The notes: generated from the sequence alone by a model not told the origin. 64,000 bases of DNA from Malikia granosa (GCF_002980595.1 NZ_PVLQ01000031.1:1-64000); one strand, 5' to 3'. Positions 54,074-64,000 are shown, numbered from the stretch's first letter. Program-made: numbers and translations.

Positions 54074-54862
54074 ATGGTCGAGTTCACGACCGAGCAGCTG
54101 TTCGGCTGGGTCAGCGCCTTTCTCTGGCCGCTGACCCGCATCCTCGGCGTGATCGCCAGCGCGCCGCTGCTGAGCCACAAGAGCATACCGATCCGCGTCA
54201 AGCTGGGCCTGGGCCTGCTGCTGGCGATGATCGTCGCGCCGACGCTGCCGCCGTTTCCCGAACAGGACCCGCTGTCCTGGGCCGGCCTGCTGATCCTGGC
54301 GCAGCAGATGTTGATCGGACTGGCGCTGGGCTTCATGCTGCGCATCATCTTCACCGGCGTGGAGCTGGCTGGCGAGATGATAGGCATGACCATGGGGCTG
54401 GGCTTCGCGACCTTCTTCGATCCGGGCTCGCAGGGCCGATCATCGGTGATCAGCCAGTTCCTGTCGCTGCTGCTGCTGCTGGTGTTCATCGGCAGCGACC
54501 TGCATCTGCTGCTGCTCGAGGCCCTGGTCGAGAGCTTCACCCTGCTGCCGGTCACGACCGAACCGGTGCAGCGCGGCGGCCTGCAGCAGATCGCCTACTG
54601 GGGCGCCCGCATCTTCGGCCTTGGCCTGCAGCTCGCCATGCCGGCGATCACCGCCTTGCTGATCACGAACATGGCGCTCGGCGTGCTGACCCGGGCGGCG
54701 CCCCAGCTCAACCTGTTCGGCATCGGTTTTCCGATCACGATGACGGTGGGCTTCGTGATGATCATGCTCAGCCTGCCCTACTGGAGCCAGCCCATGCTCG
54801 ATGCCCTGCGCGAGGGACTGGCCATGGTGCGCCAGATCACGCTGGCCCTGAGCCCGGCTTGA
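54074..54862 (+). CDS. fliR: Flagellar biosynthetic protein FliR
   Basis: 262 residues with about six hydrophobic helices. FliR landmarks are FLWPLTRILGVIASAPLLSH, FTGVELAGEMIGMTMGLGFA and LNLFGIGFPITMTVGFVMI. Last gene of the fliF-fliR operon; it faces the receptor gene 27 bp away, and no obvious terminator lies in that gap. Confidence 0.96.
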   Translation: MVEFTTEQLFGWVSAFLWPLTRILGVIASAPLLSHKSIPIRVKLGLGLLLAMIVAPTLPPFPEQDPLSWAGLLILAQQMLIGLALGFMLRIIFTGVELAGEMIGMTMGLGFATFFDPGSQGRSSVISQFLSLLLLLVFIGSDLHLLLLEALVESFTLLPVTTEPVQRGGLQQIAYWGARIFGLGLQLAMPAITALLITNMALGVLTRAAPQLNLFGIGFPITMTVGFVMIMLSLPYWSQPMLDALREGLAMVRQITLALSPA

Positions 54863-54889
54863 ACCAGGCGTTGGCCCGGGCCGGCTGCT

Positions 54890-56311
54890 TCAGGCCGACT
54901 TGAACACCTTGACCGCCTCGACCAGCTGCTCGGCCTGCTGGTGCAGGCTCTCGGCGGCAGCCATCGACTGATCGACCATGGCGGCATTGCGCTGCGTCAT
55001 CTCGTCGATCAGGACGATTGCCTGGTTGACCTGGCCAATGCCCTCCGACTGCTCGGCCGACAGGCGGTTGATGTCGCTCATCAGGCTGCTCACGCGACGG
55101 GCGTTGCTCACGACCTCGGTGATCGTGCTGCCGGCCGACTGCACCAGGCGGGTGCCTTGCTCGACCTTGTCGACGCTGGCGCCGATCAGGTCCTTGATCT
55201 CCCTGGCCGCCACCGCGCTGCGCTGCGCCAGGCTGCGCACCTCGGTCGCCACCACCGCGAAGCCGCGGCCCTGCTCGCCGGCGCGCGCGGCCTCGACCGC
55301 CGCATTGAGCGCCAGGATGTTGGTCTGGAAGGCGATGCCGTCGATCACGCCGATGATGTCGCCGATCTTCTGGCTGCTCTGGTTGATCTCGTTCATCGTG
55401 CTCACCACCTGGCCGACGACCTCGCCGCCGCGCTGCGCCACCTCGGCGTTCTCGACCGCCATGGCCATGGCCTCGCTGGTCGCATCGGCGGTCTGCCGCA
55501 CCGAACTGGTCAGCTGCTCCATGCTGGCAGCGGTCTGCTCGATGCTGCTGGCGGTGCTCTCGGAGCGCTGGCTGAGGTCGTGGTCGCCGCTGGCGATCTC
55601 GGCGCTGGCGACGCGGATGCTGGCCGCGACCTGGTTGACCGTGCCGACCGCCAGTTGCATGCGCTGCAAGGCCTGCTGCAGGGCCTGGCCCAGGGCGGTG
55701 CTGGCTGCCAGCCCGTCGAGCTGCAGCGAGATGCCGTCGGCTTGGTTGATGCGCTGGACCATCTGCTGCAGCTCCTGCCCCTCGCGCGCGGCCTGCGCCA
55801 TGCCGCGTACCAGCATCAGCTCGAGGCTGGTCTGGACGATCACGTAGAAGGCATGCAACAGGATGCGACCGAAATCGGGCTCGTTCAGGCAGTAGAAGCC
55901 CAGGCCCGCCGCCAGCAGGCGGTCGAAGACGATGTGGTGCAGCGCGAACAGGCCTGCCGTCAGCAGGATCGGGCGCCAGTCGAGATAGACCATCACCAGC
56001 GCCAGCGTGGCGAAGACGCCGAAGTGGTACTCGACAGTGCCGCGCGAGAGCTGGATATGCAGGATCACCAGGCCGACCAGGCAGGCGGTCAGGATCAGCC
56101 TGGAGGCCAGGGTGCCGCGCGCCAGCGCGAAGGCCAGCCCCGCCACGGCGACCAGCAGGATCACGGCGACGAAGGCCAGGGTGGCCTGGACGAACTGCAG
56201 CCCCAGCGCGACCGCTCCCAGGGCGCTCAACGCGATCGCAATCAGGAGAACCTGGTCGCCGAGCCAGTCGCGGTGGGCCAGGAGGGGGGAGCGCTCAGAC
56301 AGCTGGGTCAC
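54890..56311 (-). CDS. Methyl-accepting chemotaxis protein with six-helix membrane sensor
   Basis: 473 residues. About six TM helices fill residues 20-180 with almost no periplasmic domain. Histidines occur in [20 protein letters not shown] and [13 protein letters not shown], suggesting a metal or haem site or a lipid-phase sensor, as in similar membrane-embedded receptors. The signalling domain follows, with tip [20 protein letters not shown]. No CheR-tether tail. It lies between the fli and flg operons. The ligand is unknown. Confidence 0.85.
   Translation of the reverse strand: MTQLSERSPLLAHRDWLGDQVLLIAIALSALGAVALGLQFVQATLAFVAVILLVAVAGLAFALARGTLASRLILTACLVGLVILHIQLSRGTVEYHFGVFATLALVMVYLDWRPILLTAGLFALHHIVFDRLLAAGLGFYCLNEPDFGRILLHAFYVIVQTSLELMLVRGMAQAAREGQELQQMVQRINQADGISLQLDGLAASTALGQALQQALQRMQLAVGTVNQVAASIRVASAEIASGDHDLSQRSESTASSIEQTAASMEQLTSSVRQTADATSEAMAMAVENAEVAQRGGEVVGQVVSTMNEINQSSQKIGDIIGVIDGIAFQTNILALNAAVEAARAGEQGRGFAVVATEVRSLAQRSAVAAREIKDLIGASVDKVEQGTRLVQSAGSTITEVVSNARRVSSLMSDINRLSAEQSEGIGQVNQAIVLIDEMTQRNAAMVDQSMAAAESLHQQAEQLVEAVKVFKSA
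55173..55362 (-). repeat. Near-identical receptor-gene segment, copy 3
   Basis: 190 bp matching 16604-16793 with one mismatch by eye; the part from 55193 to 55369 also matches 24683-24859 with one mismatch. Confidence 0.7.
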
Positions 56312-56371
56312 GTGGAAAGATCGAATGGCGGAGGTGGAAACCGATATCGTAGCCCCATCCCATGACAGGAC

Positions 56372-57286
56372 TCAGCTCAGGTAGTTGAACAGGCTCAGGC
56401 TGCTGACCATCTGGAAGGACTTCTGCGCTGCCTGCAGCGACAACAGCTGGCGCGACAGGTCGGAGAAGGTCTTGTTGTAGTCGAGGTCCTGCAGGCTGGA
56501 CAGCTCCTCGGTGCTCTGCAGCAGGCGCGAGCCGCTGAGGTCGTCGAGCCGGTCGAGCTCGCCCATGTGAACGCCGACGGCGGTCTGGCGGCTGCTGAGC
56601 GCGACCTGGGTCGACTCGATCGACTGGCCCAGGGCCTTGAGCGAGTCGGCCCGCTGCGCCGGGGTCAGGCTGCCATCCTGCAGCTGGGCAATCGTCTGTC
56701 CGAGCAGGGCGAACAGGTCCTTGTTGCTGCCGTCCTTGGGAAACAGCGACCGGCCGCCCTCGCGGATCGCCATCTCGCGTCCGGTCTCGACCTGCACCAT
56801 CTGCGGCTGCTCATCGCCCTGGTAGCTGACGCCTTCGGCATCGCTCTGGAAAGGCTTGATCGACGACTGCTGGCCGGAGAAGATGTAGTTGCCGCTGCTG
56901 TCGGTGGTATTGGCCAGGGCGAGCATCTGGTCCTGCTGTCCCTTCAGGACAGTGGCGATGCTGGCCAGGTCCTGGCTGGTGCGCGTGCTGTTGTTGGCCA
57001 GGATGATCTGCTCGTTGATGCCGGCCAGGTTGTCCAGCATGCTCGAGAGCGTGCTGTCGGCCAGGCCCAGGTTGCTGCGCACGCTCTCGCGGTTCTTGCC
57101 GAACTGCTCGCGCACGGCCATCGACTGGGTGACCTCGAGCGTGCGCACGGCGGCGGCAGGGTCCTGGGACGGCGTCTGCAACTTGCTGCGCGAGGTAATC
57201 TGCTGCATCGTATGGTCGACGCGGGCTTGCAGGTCGGACAGGCGGGAGCCGCTGCCGCTGTAGAAGTTCTGGGTGCTGATACGCAT
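56372..57286 (-). CDS. flgL: Flagellar hook-filament junction protein FlgL (HAP3)
   Basis: 304 residues. The flagellin-like N-terminus MRISTQNFYSGSGSRLSDLQ with LQTPSQDPAAAVRTLEV, and the C-terminal DLDYNKTFSDLSRQLLSLQA ending in SLFNYLS, are typical of FlgL. It links hook and filament below FlgK. It follows flgK by 20 bp. Confidence 0.95.
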   Translation of the reverse strand: MRISTQNFYSGSGSRLSDLQARVDHTMQQITSRSKLQTPSQDPAAAVRTLEVTQSMAVREQFGKNRESVRSNLGLADSTLSSMLDNLAGINEQIILANNSTRTSQDLASIATVLKGQQDQMLALANTTDSSGNYIFSGQQSSIKPFQSDAEGVSYQGDEQPQMVQVETGREMAIREGGRSLFPKDGSNKDLFALLGQTIAQLQDGSLTPAQRADSLKALGQSIESTQVALSSRQTAVGVHMGELDRLDDLSGSRLLQSTEELSSLQDLDYNKTFSDLSRQLLSLQAAQKSFQMVSSLSLFNYLS

Positions 57287-57306
57287 GGCGGGTGCTCCTT
57301 CAGGGC

Positions 57307-58956
57307 TCAGCGGCCCATGTCGAGTACGGTGCTGAACAATTGCTGCGCCATCTGCATGACCTTGCCGGCGGCCTGGTAGGCCTGCTGGTAGCGCATCAGG
57401 TCGATCGCCTCCTCGTCGAGGTTGACGCCCGAGGCATTCTGCAGGGCGGTTTCGGTCTGGGCGTTGATCTGCGTGGCCGACTGGCTGGTGAGCTGCAGCT
57501 CGCGCGTCTGGCTGCCGATGCGACCGACCAGCTGGCCATAGGTCGACTGGATGCTGCTGGTGCCGCCGTTCATCGTCTTGGCGTTCTGCAGCGCGACCAT
57601 CTGGCGCAGGTTGCCGCTGTCGCCAGCCGCGGCGGTCTGGGCCGAGGCCAGGGCAAGATCACGGCCATCCTGCAGCGCCACGCCGATGCCTCGCGCCGCG
57701 TTGGCCGTGGGCCGGATCAGGAAGCTGTCGCCGGCATTGAGCGCGCCGCTGAGCTGGAGCGTGAAGCCCTGCTCGGCGCTGGCCGCCAGCACCTCGTCGG
57801 CGTTGGCCGAGCTGGCGACGAGCTGCTGGTCCGGACTGCGCAGCAGCTGGTACTGGTCGCCGGTGCGGCGGAAGGTGAAGTCGCTGGCCGTCAGCTTGGA
57901 GATATCGCCGAGCTCGGCGCCCAGGCTGGCGCCGCCCTGGTTCGCGCTGGACGGGCTGACGCCCACCGGGGGCAGATCGAACAGGGGCTTGCCGGCAGCG
58001 CCACTCTGGTCATAGCCCTGGGCCTGCTGGGCATTGAGGCTGCTGGCCAGGCCGAGCGCAACCAGGCCCAGCGCGTTCTGCGCCGGCTCCAGCACCTGGT
58101 CCCGGAAGGCGAGCAGGCCCCCCAGCGCGCCCCCCACCGACTGCTGGCTCGACAGGGGCGACCCGGCCTGGTTGCCGAAATCCTGTGCCACCTCGAGGCG
58201 GCCACTGTCGGTCCTCGAGGGCTGGGTCTTGAACTGGTAGGCCGTGGTGCCCGCCACCAGGGGCTGGCCGTTGCCGATGAAGACGCTGACCTGGTCGTCC
58301 TGCTCGGTGACCGAGATGCTGACGACCTTGCTGAGGTCGCGCAGCAACTGGTCGCGCTGGTCGAGCAGGTCGTTGGACTGGCCGCCAGACGGGCCCCTGG
58401 AGCCTACGATCGCCTGGTTCAGGTTCACCAGGTGCTGCGCGGCGGCATTGAGCTCCTGCACCTGGGATTCGATCTGGCTGTTGACCCCCTGGCGGATCTC
58501 GTCGAGCTGGCCGCCCATGTCATTGAAGCGCGTGGTCACCGACTCGGCGCTGAACAGCACGCTCTGGCGCAGCGTGGAATCGCCCGGAGCGGTCGAGACG
58601 TTCTGCAGGCTGTTGAAGAAGTCCTGCATCGCCGGTGCCAGACCGACCGAGCTGTCGGCCAGCAGGTTGTCGATCTGCTGGGTCCGGCCGTACTGGACTT
58701 CGAGCTGGCTCGCCTGCGACTGGGTCGACAGCAGCTGCTTGCCCAGGAAGCTGCTGTAGTTGCGCTTGACCTCGGCCACCTGGGCGCCCATGCTCACATT
58801 GGACATGACCTGGCCACCGGCCTGGGATGCCACCTGGACCACGGTCTGGCGGCTGTAGCCGGCCGTGTTGACGTTCGCGATGTTGTGGCCGGCCGTGTTC
58901 ACGCCTGCCTGCGCGACGCTCAGCGCGCTTTGTCCGATGGAGAAGATATTGGCCAT
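57307..58956 (-). CDS. flgK: Flagellar hook-associated protein FlgK (HAP1)
   Basis: 549 residues. The N-terminus has SIGQSALSVAQAGVNTAGHN and IANVNTAGYSRQTV, the middle has NDLLDQRDQLLRDLSKVV, and the C-terminus has GVNLDEEAIDLMRYQQAYQA and QLFSTVLDMGR, all FlgK hallmarks. Rod/hook-type junction protein exported after the specificity switch. Confidence 0.96.
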   Translation of the reverse strand: MANIFSIGQSALSVAQAGVNTAGHNIANVNTAGYSRQTVVQVASQAGGQVMSNVSMGAQVAEVKRNYSSFLGKQLLSTQSQASQLEVQYGRTQQIDNLLADSSVGLAPAMQDFFNSLQNVSTAPGDSTLRQSVLFSAESVTTRFNDMGGQLDEIRQGVNSQIESQVQELNAAAQHLVNLNQAIVGSRGPSGGQSNDLLDQRDQLLRDLSKVVSISVTEQDDQVSVFIGNGQPLVAGTTAYQFKTQPSRTDSGRLEVAQDFGNQAGSPLSSQQSVGGALGGLLAFRDQVLEPAQNALGLVALGLASSLNAQQAQGYDQSGAAGKPLFDLPPVGVSPSSANQGGASLGAELGDISKLTASDFTFRRTGDQYQLLRSPDQQLVASSANADEVLAASAEQGFTLQLSGALNAGDSFLIRPTANAARGIGVALQDGRDLALASAQTAAAGDSGNLRQMVALQNAKTMNGGTSSIQSTYGQLVGRIGSQTRELQLTSQSATQINAQTETALQNASGVNLDEEAIDLMRYQQAYQAAGKVMQMAQQLFSTVLDMGR

Positions 58957-59027
58957 GATGATGCTTTCAGGGACGCCCTACAGCTATAACGGCAGCCAGG
59001 CGCCAAACATGAGCCAGCCAGGGCGAA

Positions 59028-59972
59028 TCAGGTCGACAGGGTGCGCCGGATCACCCGGGCCAGCTTGTCGGCATAGGCCGGATCGGTCGCATAGCCGGCC
59101 TTCTGCATGCCCTGGGCAAAGCCGGCGACGGTCTGCCCCGAGGCCAGCACCGACTGGTAGCGCGGGTTCTTGAGCAACATCGAGGCGTAATCGTTGAAGG
59201 CCTCGGCATAGGAATCGTAGGCGCGGAATTTCGCCACCCGGCGCTGTGCGACGCCGCCGACATATTCGGTCGTGACGACCTCGGCCACCTTGCCTTTCCA
59301 GTTCGGTCCGGCCTTGATGCCGAACAGGTTGTGGCTGGTGGTGCCGTCGGCCATCTTGATCTGGCGCCGGCCCCAGCCGCTTTCGAGCGCGGCCTGGCCG
59401 ACGATGAACGAGGTCGGCAGCCCGGTGCGCTGCGCGGCCTCCTCGGCATGCTGGCCAACGCCCTGGATGAAGTCCTGCACCCGCTCGACCACGCCGGTCT
59501 TGGGCGCCGCGCCGGCCGGGCGGGCCAGGCGCCTGGCGTCAGCAGCCGCAACGCTGGCTGCCGCGGCATTGCCATTGGTGCCACCGGTCGCGGGACTGCC
59601 GGCACCGGAGAGCTGGCCGGCCGGGCTGTCAGGCGCGCCCGCGGCATTGGCGCCTGGGAGCGCGCCAGGCTGGCGCTGCATCTGGCGCAACATCATGTCG
59701 GCCAGGCCGATGCCGCGCTGCGCCATGGTCTGGCTCAGCTGCTGGTCCAGCATCGAGGTGTAGAGCTGGCTGTCCTGGCTCTGCTCCTGGCCCGAGGCGG
59801 CCGTGGCCTGGCGCATGCTCTTGAGCATCATGTTGATGAACAGTCCCTCGAACTGCTTGGCCGAGGCCTTGAGCGCCTCGGGCGAGTTCTGCTTGGCGGA
59901 CTGGCGCAATGAGTTCAGGCCTTGCACGTCGAGTGCCAGGCTGTTGGGGTCGTTCAGCGGCTTCAGGCTCAT
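59028..59972 (-). CDS. flgJ: Flagellar rod-assembly muramidase FlgJ
   Basis: 314 residues, two domains. The N-terminal rod-binding domain (EALKASAKQFEGLFINMMLK, YTSMLDQQLSQTMAQRGIGL) is joined by an Ala/Gly linker to a C-terminal glucosaminidase with the catalytic Glu in VGQAALESGWG and SHNLFGIKAG. It opens peptidoglycan for the rod. It ends the flgE-F-G-H-I-J run and lies 71 bp before flgK. Confidence 0.95.
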   Translation of the reverse strand: MSLKPLNDPNSLALDVQGLNSLRQSAKQNSPEALKASAKQFEGLFINMMLKSMRQATAASGQEQSQDSQLYTSMLDQQLSQTMAQRGIGLADMMLRQMQRQPGALPGANAAGAPDSPAGQLSGAGSPATGGTNGNAAAASVAAADARRLARPAGAAPKTGVVERVQDFIQGVGQHAEEAAQRTGLPTSFIVGQAALESGWGRRQIKMADGTTSHNLFGIKAGPNWKGKVAEVVTTEYVGGVAQRRVAKFRAYDSYAEAFNDYASMLLKNPRYQSVLASGQTVAGFAQGMQKAGYATDPAYADKLARVIRRTLST

Positions 59973-59980
59973 GGCGAGAC

Positions 59981-61096
59981 TCAGATGATTTCAAGTTCGG
60001 CCCGCAAGGCGCCGGCCGCCTTCATGGCCTGCAGGATGGCCAGCAGGTCCTGCGGCGTGGCTCCGATCGCATTGAGGGCCTTGACCACGTCGGCCAGCTG
60101 GACGGCGCGCGGCAGCAGCATCAGCTGGCCGGCCTCCTGCTTGATGTCGATATTGGTGCGGGTCGTCACCACCGTCTGACCCTGCGACAGCGGCGCGGGC
60201 TGGCTGACTTCGGCGCTGCTGCCGATCACGATCGAGAGGTTGCCATGCGCCACGGCACAGGGCTCTATCGTGACGGCCTGGTTCATCACGATCGAGCCGG
60301 TGCGGCCATTGAGCACCACCTTGGGCGCCTGCAGGGTCGGCGTGACCTCGAGCGACTCGAGCGCGCCCAGGAAGGCGACGCGCTGGTCATGCTGCTGCGG
60401 TGCCTGCACCTGGATCACGCGCCCGTTAAGCGCCGCGGCGGTGGCCGGCCCGAAGCGCCGGTTCAAGGCCTCGACGACCCGGCTGGCGGTGCCGAAGTCG
60501 CTGTCCTTGAGCTCGAGCGTCACCGTGTCACCCTGCCCCAGCGCGGTCGGCACGCTGCGCTCGACCGTGGCGCCGCCGCTGATACGCCCGACATTGAGGT
60601 GGTTGACCTGCGCCTTGCCGCCGCCCGCCGAGGCGCCGGCACCGCCGACCAGCACATTGCCCTGCGCCAGCGCATAGACCTGGCCATCGGCGCCCTTGAG
60701 CGGCGTCATCAGCAAGGTGCCGCCGCGCAGGCTCTTGGCGCTGCCCATCGAGGAGACGGTCACGTCGAGCGACTGGCCGCTCTGGACGAAGGCCGGCAGG
60801 CTGGCCGTCACCATCACGCCGGCAACGTTCTTGGCCTGCAGGTTGACGCCCGGCGGCAGGCTCAGCCCCATCTGCTGCAACATGTTGACGACCGCCTGGA
60901 CGGTGAACGGCGACTGATCGCCGGTACCGTCGAGGCCCACCACCAGGCCGTAGCCCAGCAGCGGGTTGTCGCGCACGCCCTGCAGGGTGGCGAGATCCTT
61001 GATGCGCTCGGCCTGGACCGGGCCGGCCAGCAGCAGGCACAGGACCAGCAGGGCGCGGTGCAGGCCGGGCAGCGAAAACGGGATGGACGATGACAT
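59981..61096 (-). CDS. flgI: Flagellar P-ring protein FlgI
   Basis: 371 residues. A Sec signal peptide (LHRALLVLCLLLAGPVQA) is followed by IKDLATLQGVRDNPLLGYGL, VVGLDGTGDQSPF, and the end VVKALNAIGATPQDLLAILQ. It forms the periplasmic ring around the rod. The ATG at 61096 overlaps the flgH stop (TGATG). Confidence 0.96.
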   Translation of the reverse strand: MSSSIPFSLPGLHRALLVLCLLLAGPVQAERIKDLATLQGVRDNPLLGYGLVVGLDGTGDQSPFTVQAVVNMLQQMGLSLPPGVNLQAKNVAGVMVTASLPAFVQSGQSLDVTVSSMGSAKSLRGGTLLMTPLKGADGQVYALAQGNVLVGGAGASAGGGKAQVNHLNVGRISGGATVERSVPTALGQGDTVTLELKDSDFGTASRVVEALNRRFGPATAAALNGRVIQVQAPQQHDQRVAFLGALESLEVTPTLQAPKVVLNGRTGSIVMNQAVTIEPCAVAHGNLSIVIGSSAEVSQPAPLSQGQTVVTTRTNIDIKQEAGQLMLLPRAVQLADVVKALNAIGATPQDLLAILQAMKAAGALRAELEII

Positions 61097-61764
61097 CAAA
61101 GCGGCAGGACGCTGTAGAACAGGCGGTTGAGCATGCTGGCGAGCTGGGACTTGTCGATCTGGCTGTTGGTGCGGTACTCCAGCCGCGCGTCGGCGACCTG
61201 GGTCGACGGCACCGTGTTGCCGGAGCTGATCGAGGCTGGCGTGACGACGCCGGAGAAGCGGATGAACTCGGACCCCTTGTCGAGGCCGATCTGCTTTTCT
61301 CCGCTGACGAGCAGGTTGCCGTTGGGCAGGACCTCGATCACGCTGACGGCCAGGGTGCCGAGGAAGTTGGAGCCGGCCGCACCGGCCTCCTTGTTGCTCG
61401 AGGTATTGCTGCCGCCAGCATTCAGGCCGAGCCAGTCCGAGACGGTGGCCGGCAGCAGCGACAGCTTGCTGGCCTGGCTGTTGACGCTGGCCGAGCTGCT
61501 GGCCGAGGCCGAGGCCCGCTTGTCGGCCTGGGCCTTCTCGTTGATGACGATGGTCAGCACGTCGCCGACCGCGCGGGCGCGCCGGTCCTCGAACAGCGGA
61601 CGATAGCCCTGGGCCTGGAAGATCGCGCCCGGGCTGGGACTGGCCAGGGCCGCCGGCTGCGCGCGCGCGCTGGTCGGGTAAGGCACGATGGAACTGGGGG
61701 GCACCGCGCTGCAGCCGGCCAGGGCCAGGCAGAGAGAGGCGGCCAAAGACTTGAACATGGACAT
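61096..61764 (-). CDS. flgH: Flagellar L-ring lipoprotein FlgH
   Basis: 222 residues. A lipoprotein signal has the lipobox LAGC near residue 18 (SLAASLCLALAGCSAVPPSS), then YRPLFEDRRARAVGDVLTIV and a C-terminal part with SGVVTPASISSGNTVPSTQV. It forms the outer-membrane ring. ATGs at 61764 and 61758 are both possible; the first is used. Confidence 0.94.
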   Translation of the reverse strand: MSMFKSLAASLCLALAGCSAVPPSSIVPYPTSARAQPAALASPSPGAIFQAQGYRPLFEDRRARAVGDVLTIVINEKAQADKRASASASSSASVNSQASKLSLLPATVSDWLGLNAGGSNTSSNKEAGAAGSNFLGTLAVSVIEVLPNGNLLVSGEKQIGLDKGSEFIRFSGVVTPASISSGNTVPSTQVADARLEYRTNSQIDKSQLASMLNRLFYSVLPL

Positions 61765-61771
61765 CACCGGA

Positions 61772-62554
61772 TCAAAGCTGGCCGATCTTCTGCAGCATCT
61801 GGTCGGACGCGGTCACGGCCTTGCTGTTGAGCTCGTAGGCGCGCTGCGCCTGCACCATGTTGACCATCTCCTCGACCACGTTGACGTTGGCCGCCTCGAC
61901 GAAGCCCTGCGACAGCTGGCCCAGGCCGTTGGTGCCGGGCTCGTTGACGATGGGCGCGCCCGAGGCGCCGGTCTCGACATACAGGTTCTCGCCCTTGGCC
62001 TCGAGGCCGGCCGGATTGATGAAGGACGCCAGCTGCAGCGTGCCGAGCTCCTGCGCGGCCGCCGTACCCTGCACGGTCACGCTGACCTGGCCGTTGCGCG
62101 ACACGGTCAGGACCTGGGCCTCGGCCGGCACGGTGATCTGGGGCAGCAGCAGGTAGCCGCTGGAAGTCACGAGCTGGCCCTGGTTATCGACGTGGAAGGA
62201 GCCGTCGCGGGTATAGGCGATCGTGCCGTCGGGCATCTGGATCTGGAAGAAGCCCTTGCCGTCGATCGCGATGTCCTTGCTGTTGCCGGTCTGCATCAGG
62301 TTGCCCTGGGTGTGCAGCCGCTCGGTCGCGACCGGCTTGACGCCGGTGCCGAACTGCAGGCCGGTGGGAAACTGGGACTGCTGCGAGGACGGCGCGCCAG
62401 GCTGACGCACGGACTGGTACAGCAGGTCCTCGAACACCGCGCGCGAACGCTTGAAGCCATTGGTGTTGACGTTGGCGATGTTGTTGGTGATGACGTCCAT
62501 CTGCGCCTGTTGCGCCTCCAGACCCGTCTTGGCCACCCACAGTGAGCGAAGCAT
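61772..62554 (-). CDS. flgG: Flagellar distal rod protein FlgG
   Basis: 260 residues, the usual length. It has [40 protein letters not shown], and the C-terminal [32 protein letters not shown] precedes the ATG at 62554. Distal rod subunit. Confidence 0.96.
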   Translation of the reverse strand: MLRSLWVAKTGLEAQQAQMDVITNNIANVNTNGFKRSRAVFEDLLYQSVRQPGAPSSQQSQFPTGLQFGTGVKPVATERLHTQGNLMQTGNSKDIAIDGKGFFQIQMPDGTIAYTRDGSFHVDNQGQLVTSSGYLLLPQITVPAEAQVLTVSRNGQVSVTVQGTAAAQELGTLQLASFINPAGLEAKGENLYVETGASGAPIVNEPGTNGLGQLSQGFVEAANVNVVEEMVNMVQAQRAYELNSKAVTASDQMLQKIGQL

Positions 62555-62592
62555 GGCTTGTTCCTTAGTCGTTTCGTGATGATCGATGGCGA

Positions 62593-63333
62593 TCACATCA
62601 GGTTGAGCACCTGGTCGGCCTTGCTGGCGTTGCCGTCGGCATGCTTGAGCAGGCTCATCTGGGTGTCGAACTGGCGCCCCAGGTCGATCATGCGCACCAT
62701 GGCGTCAACCACATTGACGTTGCTGCCCTCGAGCGCGCCCGACTCGACCGTGACGGTCGGATCGGCCTCGGCATCGGCGCCACTGCGCAGCCGGAACAGC
62801 CCGTCGTCGCCGCGCGCCAGGCCGGCCTGCGGCGGATTGACGAGCTTGAGGCGACCGACCTGCTCCGCCACTGCCGGACTCGCGCCCGGCTGCAGCGCCG
62901 AGATCGTGCCGTCGCGGCCGACCAGGAGCTCGACATCGGGCGGCAGGTTCAAGGGCCCGCCCTCGCCCAGCACCGGCAGGCCGGACTGGGTCAGCAGCGC
63001 ACCGTCGGGCCCGAGCTTGAGCGAGCCGCTGCGGGTATAGGCCTCGCGGCCATCGGCGCCCAGCACCGACAGCCAGCCCGCACCGGGCAGCGCCAGGTCG
63101 AGCACGCGGCCAGTCTGCTGGATCGCCCCCGGCGTGAAGTCGGCCGCCACGGTGCTGTTCTGCACCTGGGCCCGGGTCGGCTTTTCGCCCCCCGGTATCG
63201 GCATGGCGCGAAAGGCGTCGATCTGGGCGCGGAAACCGCCGGTGTTGACGTTGGCGAGGTTGTGCGCCACCGTGGTCTGCTGCTCGGCAACCTGCTTGGC
63301 GCCGGTCATGGCGGTGTAGATCAGACGGTCCAT
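62593..63333 (-). CDS. flgF: Flagellar proximal rod protein FlgF
   Basis: 246 residues: [40 protein letters not shown], and the C-terminal [20 protein letters not shown]. Proximal rod subunit, encoded between flgE and flgG. Confidence 0.95.
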   Translation of the reverse strand: MDRLIYTAMTGAKQVAEQQTTVAHNLANVNTGGFRAQIDAFRAMPIPGGEKPTRAQVQNSTVAADFTPGAIQQTGRVLDLALPGAGWLSVLGADGREAYTRSGSLKLGPDGALLTQSGLPVLGEGGPLNLPPDVELLVGRDGTISALQPGASPAVAEQVGRLKLVNPPQAGLARGDDGLFRLRSGADAEADPTVTVESGALEGSNVNVVDAMVRMIDLGRQFDTQMSLLKHADGNASKADQVLNLM

Positions 63334-63359
63334 GGTTCAGTCCGGAAGGCGAGCCGCGA

Positions 63360-64000
63360 TCAGCGACCGATGTTGACCACGGTCTGCATGGTCTCGTCCT
63401 GGCGCCGCATCATCTCGGCGGCGGCCTGGAAGCTGCGCTGGGCCGAGATCATCTTGATCATCTCGAGCGTGAGGTCGATGTTGGCCGACTCGGTCGACGA
63501 GGCCTTGAGCGAGCCGAGCACGCCGACGCCGGGCTGGTTGATCTCGGCCGAGCCCGAAGCCGAGGTCTCGAGCCACTGGTTGTTGCCCACGGCATGCAGG
63601 CCGTTGAGGCTGCGGAAGTTGGCCAGCACCACCTGGCCGAGCACCTTGCTGTTGCCGTTGTTGTAGCGCGCGGTGATGATGCCGTCCTCGGCCACGCTGT
63701 AGTTGAGCAACTGGCCGGCGCCGCGGCCGTCCTGGCTGACCCGCACGGTGAACTTGGAGCCATACTGGGTCGCGCTGCCGAGGTCGATCGCCATCTTGGT
63801 GTTGTCGACCGTGATGCCGAACTGCCCCTTGGTAGTCGCCGGGCTGCTGGTGCCAGTGGCCGCGTCGTAGACCGTCGAGGACTGGACCTGGCCCTTGGAG
63901 TCGAAGGTCAGCCCGCCGAGCTTGGCGGGCTTGTCGGCACCGCCCTGCCAGGCATAGACATCCCAGGTGTTGTCGGCCAGCTTGACATAGAAGGTCTGGA
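63360..64000 (-). CDS. flgE: Flagellar hook protein FlgE, C-terminal part (cut by window edge)
   Basis: The frame stays open from the stop at 63360 to the right edge, giving the last 213 codons. It includes FYVKLADNTWDVYAWQGGAD, FDSKGQVQSS, MAIDLGSATQYGSKFTVRVS, ARYNNGNSKVLGQVVLANF and the end IDLTLEMIKMISAQRSFQAA. These are hook-protein features. The N-terminus lies beyond the window; an internal Met at 63794 is not the start. Confidence 0.94.
   Translation of the reverse strand, partial: QTFYVKLADNTWDVYAWQGGADKPAKLGGLTFDSKGQVQSSTVYDAATGTSSPATTKGQFGITVDNTKMAIDLGSATQYGSKFTVRVSQDGRGAGQLLNYSVAEDGIITARYNNGNSKVLGQVVLANFRSLNGLHAVGNNQWLETSASGSAEINQPGVGVLGSLKASSTESANIDLTLEMIKMISAQRSFQAAAEMMRRQDETMQTVVNIGR

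Noticed and set aside
63360-63794. Stand-alone 144-residue gene starting at the Met at 63794
   Set aside because: The frame continues upstream to the window edge with hook-protein sequence (FYVKLADNTWDVYAW), so this is the C-terminal part of flgE.

Overview
The window is high-GC DNA from a motile betaproteobacterium, most likely Burkholderiales. The evidence is the ilvI-ilvH-ilvC / pssA / leuA gene order, the FlhDC master regulator, a bpt-aat-nth housekeeping block, and a full fli/flg/che/mot set of betaproteobacterial type. The assignment is by gene content only; no rRNA, tRNA or CRISPR array was seen.

Left part (1-9.8 kb): the edge cuts through an IS5-type transposase. Next to it is a small remnant of an Rrf2/NsrR-type regulator, then ric (nitric-oxide/iron-sulfur repair) with two NsrR-like inverted repeats in front. 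Housekeeping genes follow: serB, a RhlE-type helicase, a DUF6172 protein, a 3'-5' exonuclease, a PLP aminotransferase, nth, the two aminoacyl-protein transferases aat and bpt, an IclR regulator, and a PBP7-type endopeptidase with a lysine/alanine-rich N-terminal stretch.

9.8-16.1 kb (minus strand) is the branched-chain amino acid region: ilvI, ilvH, ilvC, pssA, leuA. leuA has its own leader: an 18-residue peptide with Leu-Leu-Leu-Ala-Leu and, downstream, a 9-bp hairpin with a T-rich tail. This looks like a leucine attenuator.

16.3-37.7 kb is chemotaxis and motility control. A plus-strand group holds a short CheZ-like protein, a CheY and a CheA. A long minus-strand series reads flhD, flhC, a membrane methyltransferase, motA, motB, an Aer-like receptor, cheZ, a second cheA, cheW, a receptor with a CheR-tether tail, cheR, cheD, cheB and a second cheY. 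Beside flhD, divergently, lies a degenerate receptor-like protein that keeps only the tip of the signalling hairpin. fliB (flagellin lysine methylase) ends this part.

37.9-64 kb is flagellar structure and export. fliC, flaG, fliD, fliS, fliT, a second FliK-like protein and a FlhB C-terminal homologue run on plus. fliE is divergent from fliF-G-H-I-J-K-L-M-N-O-P-Q-R. A receptor and flgL-K-J-I-H-G-F-E follow on minus, with flgE running off the right edge. flhA, flhB, fliA and flgA-D are not in the window. Good sigma-28-type promoters precede fliC and the Aer-like receptor at 31.2 kb. Three receptor genes share stretches of about 180-190 bp that are almost identical, even at silent positions.
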